A stretch of DNA of 47,317 nt from an uncultured Clostridia bacterium (lineage in GTDB: Bacteria > Bacillota > Clostridia > Christensenellales > UBA1242), in NCBI GenBank assembly GCA_947624105.1, contig CANQIX010000005.1:1-47317 (forward strand). The letters are read 5' to 3'. The notes beneath the pieces were generated by a model. That model saw only the letters and a program-made list of their open reading frames with translations, made no database searches and had not been told where the DNA came from. This document shows, piece after piece, positions 32,801-40,863 of this stretch. Each line of letters begins with the position of its first letter. Position 1 is the stretch's first letter. The position numbers and the translations under genes were made by a program.

Positions 32801-35800
32801 TACGACGAACCAACTTCGCAGTTTGTGATGATTCCGTTGTTTTCGCCGGCAATAAGTCCAACATAAACTTCTCCGCCACTAATTATGAAGTTTGTTGTAG
32901 ACACAAGTTCAATCGTTATATTCTTCAAAACGGCATTCTCTTTAAGCGAAGCAAATAGGCCAATCCTTGTGTTGTCGGTGCTTGTTTCTCCCTCTGTTTC
33001 TTCAGTGCTGCCAGAGAAGTCATATGTGCCTGACATATAAATTGTGTAGCCATTTCCATCGAAACTGTTTATCGCCTTTGTGATAGGCATAAATTGTTCG
33101 CTGTTAATATCATAAGCGTTTGGAAGAGTTATATCATTTAACAAGATGTAATAGCCATCATCTTCGAGTTTTGTCATTAAGTCTTCGTAAGATTCGATTG
33201 GTATTGGGCTTTCATCGGAACTTTGTTGATGCACGCTGAAGTCAAATTCGGTGTAGATTTCATAATTTTCATACGCCGAACTTGCCGATTTTTGTCCGTA
33301 AGATTTTCCTGCAACAGAGTAGTAACTTCCGCTTAAAGCAAAGTGGTATACCCCAAGCGGTGGTTCGTATAGTGCCGTTCCAACAAAGTTAAGTCCGTTG
33401 ATGTTGTAGTAATCCGACCTATAAACTAAGTCTTCTCTAAGTTCAACTCCACGGCGGTTTGTCGAGGTGTCGTAAAGGGTAAATGTCGAATTTTGTGTCA
33501 AAGAATCGACAAATTCGTTTACACTGGCGATTGCGCTTTCGTGGTATTCCATATAATCCCAAACATTTATCTTAAGTTCATAAGAACTTCCAATAGCGGT
33601 TGAAATTACGCCGTTTTCCATACCATCAACAATATCTTCGTTTTCGCCTGCTCTGTAAACATAGTTGAAGACATATTCCATAATATAGATTGTGATTGAA
33701 TCTTCAAATCTAATTGGAACATCATCTACAACTCTTTCGGCATATATGTTGATTGTTACTGGATAACCTATGCTGTTTGTTGGATAGTTGATGTTTTCGG
33801 CATCTTCACTAACTTTTAATTCGTATCTAGCCCCTGTGTGCTCAAATCTTTCGATAGCCTTGTCGTCTGTGATGCTGATTGTGATGTCGTCAAGCGAGAA
33901 TCCGTAATAACTTATGCTTGCTGTATAAGTTAAGCCACGTGCAAGATAGTAGATTTCCGCCTCATCACGATTATCAAAGTTGAATTTTACGTAGTTAGCA
34001 AGTTTTGTAACAAGTTCAACAGAGGTTTCAACAAGTTCTCCGTCCTTTCTCATTGCAGAAATGTTGAACTTAATAGGTATTGCATCTTGAACAGAATTTG
34101 ATGCCAAGAAATATCTTATATACACCTTTCCTTGATATTTAATCTTGTTGTTTTCTGCTGGAATGTTTGCATTTAGCGAGTCGAAGAGTTGCATCATTTC
34201 GCGATATGTAAGTTTAAACACGCCGTTCTTAAACGAACCAGCATTGACGTTGTGTTCAAGTTTAACAACTCCGTCAGTCTTTGTTTCGTAAGCAAAAGTA
34301 AATTGAACCTCTCCTGCGCCTTCGTTATAGTTTATTGCATCATTTGCAATTTGGATATATTCAAATTCCGATTCGATAGGCTCTAAGTTGATTTCAAGCA
34401 AGCCATATTGCGAGGTAACAATGATGTTGTCTGCAACAGACTTATCTTGCTCGTTTGAATAGTTTTCAACCGTAACACTGCTAAGTTGTGCCTCAGTTAA
34501 GTGGATTCTATACTTATCTGTTACTCCCGCTTTAAGTTCATTTCCGTAGAAGATTATATAATAATCGCCATAGATGTCTTCGCCGTTTATGAATTTTGAA
34601 TATAATCTGTTGATTGCGATGTTGAAACTATATCCAATAGAACCTGTTTTAATATCATATTCTTTACTAAATATAATCTTAAACAAATTATCTGTGTTTC
34701 CATAGTCGTCTTCGTCGGAGTTGATGTATGTTTCCCACTCCTCAGTTGTTTCTTTAACTCTCATCTTGCTTTGAACAAGGGTTGAAAGTCCATCTTGATC
34801 TCGGAAAATTTCGTAGTAAACGTGGTCTTCGTTTTTAGTTTCGATTGTAACCTTTTCATCAAAGTCCTCGTTTGTTTCCATTGCGATTGACGAAGAGCCA
34901 ACATAGATATTTGTTGCAGTTTCGCGATAGTTTACGTTGAGTTTAACTGTATCGCCATTGCCTATCTCTGTTTTATACAAACTGCCATTTGCATACACTC
35001 CAAGATATACCCCTAATTCGTAAACATCTGGCGAATCGCTGTCTTCGTTTCTTCCGTTGCTGTAGAAAGTTATAGTCTGTCCGTTTACGTAATAGTCAGT
35101 GTATTGTCCCTCTTCGGCGTTCGCTTTCACTATGGTAAGGTCGGTGTTTCTTGCAAGTCTAAGAGTTGCGTTGTTCAATCTCATATTTCCGTAGAAATCG
35201 ATTGTTACGTCCTTGTGCCCTGCAATATTAGAGTTGATTTCGCCTTCATAAGATGGAACGGCATAAACTTCAACTTGATTGTTGCCGTAAACTGTTACCA
35301 TTGTGTCTTGTGTGATATTTGAACTTGTCAAACTGTCCGAAGCATAAAGCATAGAGCCTGTGTAAGTGGTGTCAAAGTAATTAGTTACAAATATGCTCAT
35401 TTCAACACTCTTTTGGGTGTTCAAAATACTCTGCCACATAAGTGTTGCACGGCCTGTGCCAAGCGTTGTTATGTTGTTTGAAACGTCAATATCTAGCAAG
35501 GTAGATGTATATGAAACAATTTGCGCATCGTTTGAATTAAGTTTAAATGGATAATACTTGCTTGAAGTTAAAAATTTGTTTAACCCTTCATTTTCAATCC
35601 ACTCTTGTGCTGTGCCCTGGTCTGCTACATCATTCATAAAACCAACCGCGTTAAAGTAGAACATATAGAAGATGTTTTCGCCGGCATCATTAGTAAGCAC
35701 CAAAGAATGTTCTTCATCGACACCTAAATTTACTGTCTTTGATTCAAACACTCCGTCATAAACAATTATCTCTGTTCGCGAGCCACCTATCATCTCACGC

Positions 35801-38800
35801 ACTTCAAGTCTTAAATAGTCGCCGTAATACGAATTTGTGTCGTCTGCTGAGATAACCGCATCGTGATCTAATTTTGTTCTTATCAAATATGAAGAAAGGG
35901 TAAATGCAACCTTTTCGCTATTTCCATCTCTATGATATTCTCTAGGAATTCTGGTGTTGTCGCTCGCCGTTGCGACATTTCCAATCGCAACATAGGTTGA
36001 ATAGTCTTCATCGTTTTCAATCTTTCTTTCTGCAGTTTCTCTTATCACGATCATAGCGGCTTCAATTCCAGAACGTCCGTCATCAACCGCTTCAATCGAG
36101 TTGTTGTTAAAGGTTGTTGCTGTGTTGTTGTTTTGCGAGAAACCATCTCCACCAACAACTCCACCAACATAATCTTGCCCTCTTAAGAAGGTTCTTATTA
36201 TGTTGTTTTCAATTTTTATATTTGCTACTGAAGTGCTTCCAGATTGAGCCGTAACATACGACATTCCGGCAATTCCGCCAACATAAGAAGTTCCAACCAT
36301 TATCTTGCTGTCAACTTCTCCACCAACTGTAAGGTTAGAGAATTTTAACGCAATATCATCTTCTTTATCACTTGATACAACATAATTTACTGGCAAAGAT
36401 TTTATATATCCAGCAATTCCGCCTGCATAGATGCTTGGCTGTGCACCGGCAGAGATATTTCCGTCAATCACAATGTCAACAAATGCCGAATATGATGCAT
36501 AACCATAGAGATTTAGATTTTCATCAGCACCTTGCTTATTGACGCTTCCAGATGTGTATCCTACAACACCGCCGACATAAAGAGTGATGTTTGAAGTCAT
36601 TGTAACGGTCAAACGATTATAGTAGTATGCCAAAATTTTAGGGCTGTTGCCTTGGAACTCTCCGATTTGTTCCGCACTTGTATGTCCGCCGTTATATTGA
36701 GAATCAAGTTGTCTATATGCACTATAATTTTGATATATCTTAGCGTTTTCTTCGTTATATCCGGCAACTGCACCAATATATGCTTGCCCTGCAAACGCAC
36801 CTAAGTTTATGTCAGAGATTTCATCGATTTCAGCAGCAACGTTGCTTAGTGTTCCTTTGTTGTCGCTTGTAATAAGTCCAACATACACCTCGCTTATTCC
36901 TTCAACCGCGCTCATAGTGATGTTTATCGAGCCGTTAAATGTTATGTTGCGAATGTATGCATCTTTTTCTAATCCGGCAAAAAGTCCACCATAGAATCTG
37001 TCTACATCAGCCATAGAACCTTCTCTGTAGGCGTTAACTCTTGCGCTTGTGAAGAGTTTTGGTTCTGTTTCGTCATCACTTCTGTTTGTATAAAAGATGT
37101 TTATTCCTTTAATAATTGATGCCTGGCTTGTTCCAACGATACTGCCTGAGAATCCAACATATTTTTTAATTCCATTTTGATCTGTTAAAATTCCAATAGG
37201 ATTTTCGATAGAGACGTTTGACAAATCGATGGTTGTGGTAAGTTCGTAGTGGCTTCTAAGAGAATCTTCCCCTCTTGTTGCGTCGACGTTGACGAAATAT
37301 TCAACGAAATCTTCGACAGAATCTATGATATATCTGTTATTTTCTGTTCCGTTTCGATAACTTACCGCAATTTCAATAGGCGTTTGTGTTAAGCCTGTCA
37401 AAGCACCCCACTCTTCTGGATAGATATACACCGTTCCAGAAATTCTTTCTTCGCTCTTAGCATTTTTGCCATTTTTGAAGTTTTCTGCCGAAAGAAGAAT
37501 GTGGTATACCCCGTTCCCCATATATGTCCAAGAAATTTCAACGAGGTTTTCAGATACCACGCTTGACGAACCAGATTCTGGGTAATCTGGAACGTAAGTT
37601 GCGATAATCGACAAACTTGTTGCATCGGTTGGTGTGAGGCTGACATACAAATCTTCCTCATAGTCTTGTTCAGTGAAGACGATTTCGCTTACGCTTGTTG
37701 TAAGAGAAATATCTTCAACTTGCTTATATTCAACACCAGACACAATTGTGTCATATCTCATTTGCGAGTAGTTTCTTTGGCGAACGAAAGAGTGAATAGT
37801 GAATGAGAATGCACTACTTGTGTAGGTTTGTGTGTATTGTTGCTTTTCCAAATCAAATTCAGCGATGTTGGAAATTGTGAAGATGTTGGAATATTGAATC
37901 GTTACATTATATGATTTCCCATCGCCGGTGTAATATGTGAAACTCTGTGGCCCATCAATGTAGAACATAATTCCGCTATCAAAGTTTAATGTAACTTCGT
38001 CTTTTGTATAAGCAAAGTCGTCGCCAGAAACGATGATTTCTATTCCCGTCTTAGTTATGCACGCCTCACCATTTGCCTGTGTAACATTATAGGATATATA
38101 CTTATAGTTATCTGCTACATCAAAATAATCGTGCGTAAGTTCCGAAGATAGATAATCGCCAGAAACATCAAAAACCCAAGGATCATCGCGGTTATAATAT
38201 GTGTTTGGTTTTGGATTTATAATACCATTGATTATATCTCCGCCATCTATGTAAGCAATTTGTGTAAACACGTCTTGCATTAGGTGATATTCATAGAAGT
38301 TGTAAGCGTCTTTTGTTTGGAATTTCATTCCATACTTAATCTGCCTATCGTCATCGGTAATAAATTCACTTGTTCCAAAGTAAACATAGTTTTCAACCGC
38401 ATTGTTTCCGTATGAATCGGTGAGTGCAAATTCGGTTAAAAGCGAGTAAGAAACAATCTTAATTGTAAACATCAAAGAAGTTTCTTCTCTTCTAAGATTT
38501 TCATCTACCATAAAGCCTTTAACTTCAAAGGTAAGTTCGTCTTCGCCATTGCTGTTTGTTGCAATAGAGAACACTGTTGTGTTTTGCTTTTCAACATCAA
38601 CCTTAATTCCCTCTGTTAATAGGTTGACACTGCTAATGTCTCCAACAAATTCAATAACAACCGGTTTATCTCCATAACGAACGGCATATTGTCCGTTTTC
38701 ACTAGTGATAGTTGGATTTAAAATTTCCATATCTAATAGGTCGTTATAGTTCAATTCTGGATTGTTTTCGTAAATGTAATACGCCGCATCGCCCTCATCT

Positions 38801-40845
38801 TGCACCATCATACTTGTTCGATTTGCCTTTAAGGTTTGAACAACGGTAACTGTCAAAGTGATATTTACACCATTATCTAGTTTTACGGTGTAATATCCAG
38901 TTCCTGCCTGCAATGCCGAAATGCTGAAAACAAGGTAATAAACTGTTACACCACCGGCAATGCCATCTTTGTAACTGTTTACAAAGTCGTCGCCACCCTC
39001 GCTGTCATAGAATCTAACGACATCGTTTCCTCTGTCAAATTCAAATGAGAACGATTGAAAATATGCGTTTGCGTAAATATAATTGCTTAAATCAACAGAT
39101 TCAACTTGTGAATCATAGTAGTCTATATAGATAACACCACCTTGTCCAAGATTGGAGTCAAGACGTCTTAAACTTGTAACACCGGTAACAATTCGATAAT
39201 AAACATCATAATCAACTTGCAAAACTTCTTTTGGCGCATCTGTCCAGATAACGTGTATTGTGAAAGTTCCGGTCGTTTCTTGAATCCCCTGCTGTCCTTT
39301 ATATCTAAATGGTTGAGAACTATTGAAATCACTTCTCATTATTCTTGAGGTTGGATTCAGCCCTTGCCCATATTGAATTTCAACTTCGGTGGGTTCAAAT
39401 TCGATGTTTATATATGTAAATTCAGGCAATGCCTCAGTTAAAGTGGAAATCGAAAGATTAAATTCAATCCACCCTTCACCGTCAACATAGTTGTTGTAAA
39501 GAGTGATTGGCGTGTCTATACTGCTGTAAACAGACTCTTCAATGCCATTCAAAAGCAATTCTTTTGGTTGGAAAACGATGCTTACATTGAAAACGTAGTT
39601 GAAGTTTACACTTAAATCAGGTGCTTCTGCCGTTTCGGAATATCTAATATATCCACCAAACGATCCCTTCGCCGATTGGAAGGTCGCCGACGAAACAACG
39701 ATATAGAAAACTCGTTTTCCGCTGTCAAAGTTTGCTGACGCATCGATTGTCTGCCCATCAATTGTGAAGGTAGCAATCGAATTGATATCAAAAGAATTCA
39801 CTTCGATATACTCCAAAGTGCAGGTGTAATCGTTTTCGATTTCTTCACTTAAATTGCTTGCTTCGATTCTTAAAACATAAGAATTTGCATATTCATTGTC
39901 GTTTGGAACGACTGTTATATCATATTCCTTGCTGTCAATCTTTTCTGTGCCGTCTAAAAGTTTAAAGTCGATATTGTTTTCAAACACATATCCGCCATAC
40001 ACCTTTACATTGAGGTCTTGCAAAACATTTACTTTGTTAAGGCACGTCAAAAGTGCGTCATAGTTTGTCGAATAGTCATAGATTGCAAGGTAGTAAAATT
40101 CTTCTGTTACGTCGATAGTTTTAACTACCCCATTGTTTAACTTAAATTCAATCTTCTTCTCGTCATCGTCCATTTTGATGCTTGAAGTATCAAATTTTGT
40201 TGCGTTAAATCTATATTTTGCGCTTGCAAAGTTTTTATCGCGGAAGGTAAAAACTGCACCACTCGTAAAGTCTGCGCTTTCAAAAATTGTAAGCGACATA
40301 TCAACTTCTTCCTCGCCTGCCACGTCGATGTTGTGATTGTCGATATAGTAATAACTCATAACTTTATCGGTCGTATATGGGTCATAATTGTAACAGCCGT
40401 TGTTTGGCGTAAACGCCGTGCTTTCCGACATATAAAGGTAGGAGTTATCAAAATCAAGCGTTGTTGAATGTTGCAGAACATTGACAGCGATAGAGGTATA
40501 GATATAGCCATCTTCTGCCACCACTTCGATGGTAACCGCCCCACCACGCAGAGCCTTTATTGTAAGAGTGATGCTGCCATCTCGGTTATAGTCAACCTTG
40601 TCGCACTCTACGATGTCTTTTTGGTCTGGGAAAAATTTTAGGTTCTTATAGAAGGATTTTGGAGCATTTTCGATGTTAAAATCGACTTTTGCCTCCTCAT
40701 CAACTTCAATTTCTATGGAGTTTTGGCTTGCCGTGATATGCACTCCCGTATAATCGGGGTCGCACCCAACAAGAAAAACGCCTGCAAAGATAAAAATCAT
40801 TGCAGTTATCAAACAAATAAGCGTTTTCCTTAGACGTGAAACCAT
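29887..40845 (-). CDS. Giant surface lipoprotein with Ig-like and GLUG repeats (3652 residues)
   Basis: The signal peptide ends in the lipobox LVGC (Cys 28), so it is a diacylglyceryl-anchored exported lipoprotein. Residues 34-130 and several later segments look like bacterial Ig-like domains (VTIEVVAEDGYIYTSIAVNV). Three blocks carry GLUG-type repeats, each preceded by a lead module such as YYLLNDITL or YRLINNIDY: about 1165-1565, 2548-2835 and 3010-3485. I count roughly 24 repeat cores, for example YVGGVVGYTSGSV, VGLIAGENNGIITNC and LGGLVGEMRAGVIRN. GLUG repeats form beta-helices in adhesins and IgA-protease-like proteins. No protease or catalytic motif was seen. It starts 18 nt after a VirB4-type ATPase gene with AAAGGAG between, so the two form one operon. 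Adhesion or matrix function is inferred. Confidence 0.9.
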   Translation of the reverse strand: MVSRLRKTLICLITAMIFIFAGVFLVGCDPDYTGVHITASQNSIEIEVDEEAKVDFNIENAPKSFYKNLKFFPDQKDIVECDKVDYNRDGSITLTIKALRGGAVTIEVVAEDGYIYTSIAVNVLQHSTTLDFDNSYLYMSESTAFTPNNGCYNYDPYTTDKVMSYYYIDNHNIDVAGEEEVDMSLTIFESADFTSGAVFTFRDKNFASAKYRFNATKFDTSSIKMDDDEKKIEFKLNNGVVKTIDVTEEFYYLAIYDYSTNYDALLTCLNKVNVLQDLNVKVYGGYVFENNIDFKLLDGTEKIDSKEYDITVVPNDNEYANSYVLRIEASNLSEEIENDYTCTLEYIEVNSFDINSIATFTIDGQTIDASANFDSGKRVFYIVVSSATFQSAKGSFGGYIRYSETAEAPDLSVNFNYVFNVSIVFQPKELLLNGIEESVYSSIDTPITLYNNYVDGEGWIEFNLSISTLTEALPEFTYINIEFEPTEVEIQYGQGLNPTSRIMRSDFNSSQPFRYKGQQGIQETTGTFTIHVIWTDAPKEVLQVDYDVYYRIVTGVTSLRRLDSNLGQGGVIYIDYYDSQVESVDLSNYIYANAYFQSFSFEFDRGNDVVRFYDSEGGDDFVNSYKDGIAGGVTVYYLVFSISALQAGTGYYTVKLDNGVNITLTVTVVQTLKANRTSMMVQDEGDAAYYIYENNPELNYNDLLDMEILNPTITSENGQYAVRYGDKPVVIEFVGDISSVNLLTEGIKVDVEKQNTTVFSIATNSNGEDELTFEVKGFMVDENLRREETSLMFTIKIVSYSLLTEFALTDSYGNNAVENYVYFGTSEFITDDDRQIKYGMKFQTKDAYNFYEYHLMQDVFTQIAYIDGGDIINGIINPKPNTYYNRDDPWVFDVSGDYLSSELTHDYFDVADNYKYISYNVTQANGEACITKTGIEIIVSGDDFAYTKDEVTLNFDSGIMFYIDGPQSFTYYTGDGKSYNVTIQYSNIFTISNIAEFDLEKQQYTQTYTSSAFSFTIHSFVRQRNYSQMRYDTIVSGVEYKQVEDISLTTSVSEIVFTEQDYEEDLYVSLTPTDATSLSIIATYVPDYPESGSSSVVSENLVEISWTYMGNGVYHILLSAENFKNGKNAKSEERISGTVYIYPEEWGALTGLTQTPIEIAVSYRNGTENNRYIIDSVEDFVEYFVNVDATRGEDSLRSHYELTTTIDLSNVSIENPIGILTDQNGIKKYVGFSGSIVGTSQASIIKGINIFYTNRSDDETEPKLFTSARVNAYREGSMADVDRFYGGLFAGLEKDAYIRNITFNGSINITMSAVEGISEVYVGLITSDNKGTLSNVAAEIDEISDINLGAFAGQAYIGAVAGYNEENAKIYQNYSAYRQLDSQYNGGHTSAEQIGEFQGNSPKILAYYYNRLTVTMTSNITLYVGGVVGYTSGSVNKQGADENLNLYGYASYSAFVDIVIDGNISAGAQPSIYAGGIAGYIKSLPVNYVVSSDKEDDIALKFSNLTVGGEVDSKIMVGTSYVGGIAGMSYVTAQSGSTSVANIKIENNIIRTFLRGQDYVGGVVGGDGFSQNNNTATTFNNNSIEAVDDGRSGIEAAMIVIRETAERKIENDEDYSTYVAIGNVATASDNTRIPREYHRDGNSEKVAFTLSSYLIRTKLDHDAVISADDTNSYYGDYLRLEVREMIGGSRTEIIVYDGVFESKTVNLGVDEEHSLVLTNDAGENIFYMFYFNAVGFMNDVADQGTAQEWIENEGLNKFLTSSKYYPFKLNSNDAQIVSYTSTLLDIDVSNNITTLGTGRATLMWQSILNTQKSVEMSIFVTNYFDTTYTGSMLYASDSLTSSNITQDTMVTVYGNNQVEVYAVPSYEGEINSNIAGHKDVTIDFYGNMRLNNATLRLARNTDLTIVKANAEEGQYTDYYVNGQTITFYSNGRNEDSDSPDVYELGVYLGVYANGSLYKTEIGNGDTVKLNVNYRETATNIYVGSSSIAMETNEDFDEKVTIETKNEDHVYYEIFRDQDGLSTLVQSKMRVKETTEEWETYINSDEDDYGNTDNLFKIIFSKEYDIKTGSIGYSFNIAINRLYSKFINGEDIYGDYYIIFYGNELKAGVTDKYRIHLTEAQLSSVTVENYSNEQDKSVADNIIVTSQYGLLEINLEPIESEFEYIQIANDAINYNEGAGEVQFTFAYETKTDGVVKLEHNVNAGSFKNGVFKLTYREMMQLFDSLNANIPAENNKIKYQGKVYIRYFLASNSVQDAIPIKFNISAMRKDGELVETSVELVTKLANYVKFNFDNRDEAEIYYLARGLTYTASISYYGFSLDDITISITDDKAIERFEHTGARYELKVSEDAENINYPTNSIGYPVTINIYAERVVDDVPIRFEDSITIYIMEYVFNYVYRAGENEDIVDGMENGVISTAIGSSYELKINVWDYMEYHESAIASVNEFVDSLTQNSTFTLYDTSTNRRGVELREDLVYRSDYYNINGLNFVGTALYEPPLGVYHFALSGSYYSVAGKSYGQKSASSAYENYEIYTEFDFSVHQQSSDESPIPIESYEDLMTKLEDDGYYILLNDITLPNAYDINSEQFMPITKAINSFDGNGYTIYMSGTYDFSGSTEETEGETSTDNTRIGLFASLKENAVLKNITIELVSTTNFIISGGEVYVGLIAGENNGIITNCEVGSSYNYSLSVTSPTDASQGVVAGLVGSNASSGIITHSRSSLDIYASVSLSGFVGNNAGYISSSYFMGGSLINRATSLPTAGFVLNNSGYIFTSYVSGEIDQRLANEERNVYYDGITDYIDAYYNIAGFVYENSKEIENCYSNISLRVSSGASSAGFVNGNAEDGIIKTSFSTSALRSNNALSYGFAKYSFGTIEDAYYLSDATENINVSIGPDTNNETNSILALTVDEFMLNTTSPDGESAQKFRDRFINYNYSDTRGYDSIWFYNNSNSSDKFNNEVFNTRLELVAPNIKAFSQMELDDVEEVVDPVSGISRTTYKYVNSTRAGRSGTLYNPILISSAQTMERYILNENVNGYNTSYYRLINNIDYTEYAGYSQIYDTRFMGYIEGNNLEISGIHLVSSDKLTYAGLFAELGSSLRSTAIGTLLNFKFKPVEVSFSNTRVVGAIAGKLDKGTIVNVDVILSTQDALVVTGNNIVGSVVGLADGNYKLYNVRSELSVKANYVSDELSNQYLPSGNIFDTYSYAGGIVGVASGTGTIDRAYVDAPIIVRGSTIGAITGYLGANATLKNSTLTVSNGLTLNAHIAGGLAVGENIGTIDNVNVVGTGEQLNIFSFKPYTPAYLGGLVGEMRAGVIRNSTMSQGISISTETSTFNKLIYLGGAVGYLVGAARFDDNTITGDLIGYTSVGGFIGTIEADNVTVNIGRTKVEGVTLGSLSMRGINAYVGGLVGLSRGIVNLSISTNIKKAADITKLRYDEEKLKEIPDLVSLDDKFVPYEDVKDDAITIDAQIKVVSYIYGTAFYPYIGGVVGRMENGVVNAYNIFANISADVSVFNISANSRNIQSESYSVETREFEIVSTTNPEGFGEGKVETNVDDDTTTYTYSVTGYAQNKTGSRITVISGLSYSPVRENKDAETYVYFSNSDGYLIMRPVYSIRATFSCYEETSSGSGESSLGFSVQVFNLGYGVGEEFFTSKTA

Positions 40846-40863
40846 AAAACTCCTTTAGATATT

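Noticed and set aside
30292-40547. Many antisense frames within the giant lipoprotein gene
   Set aside because: They lack ribosome sites and protein-like composition and mirror the long coding frame.
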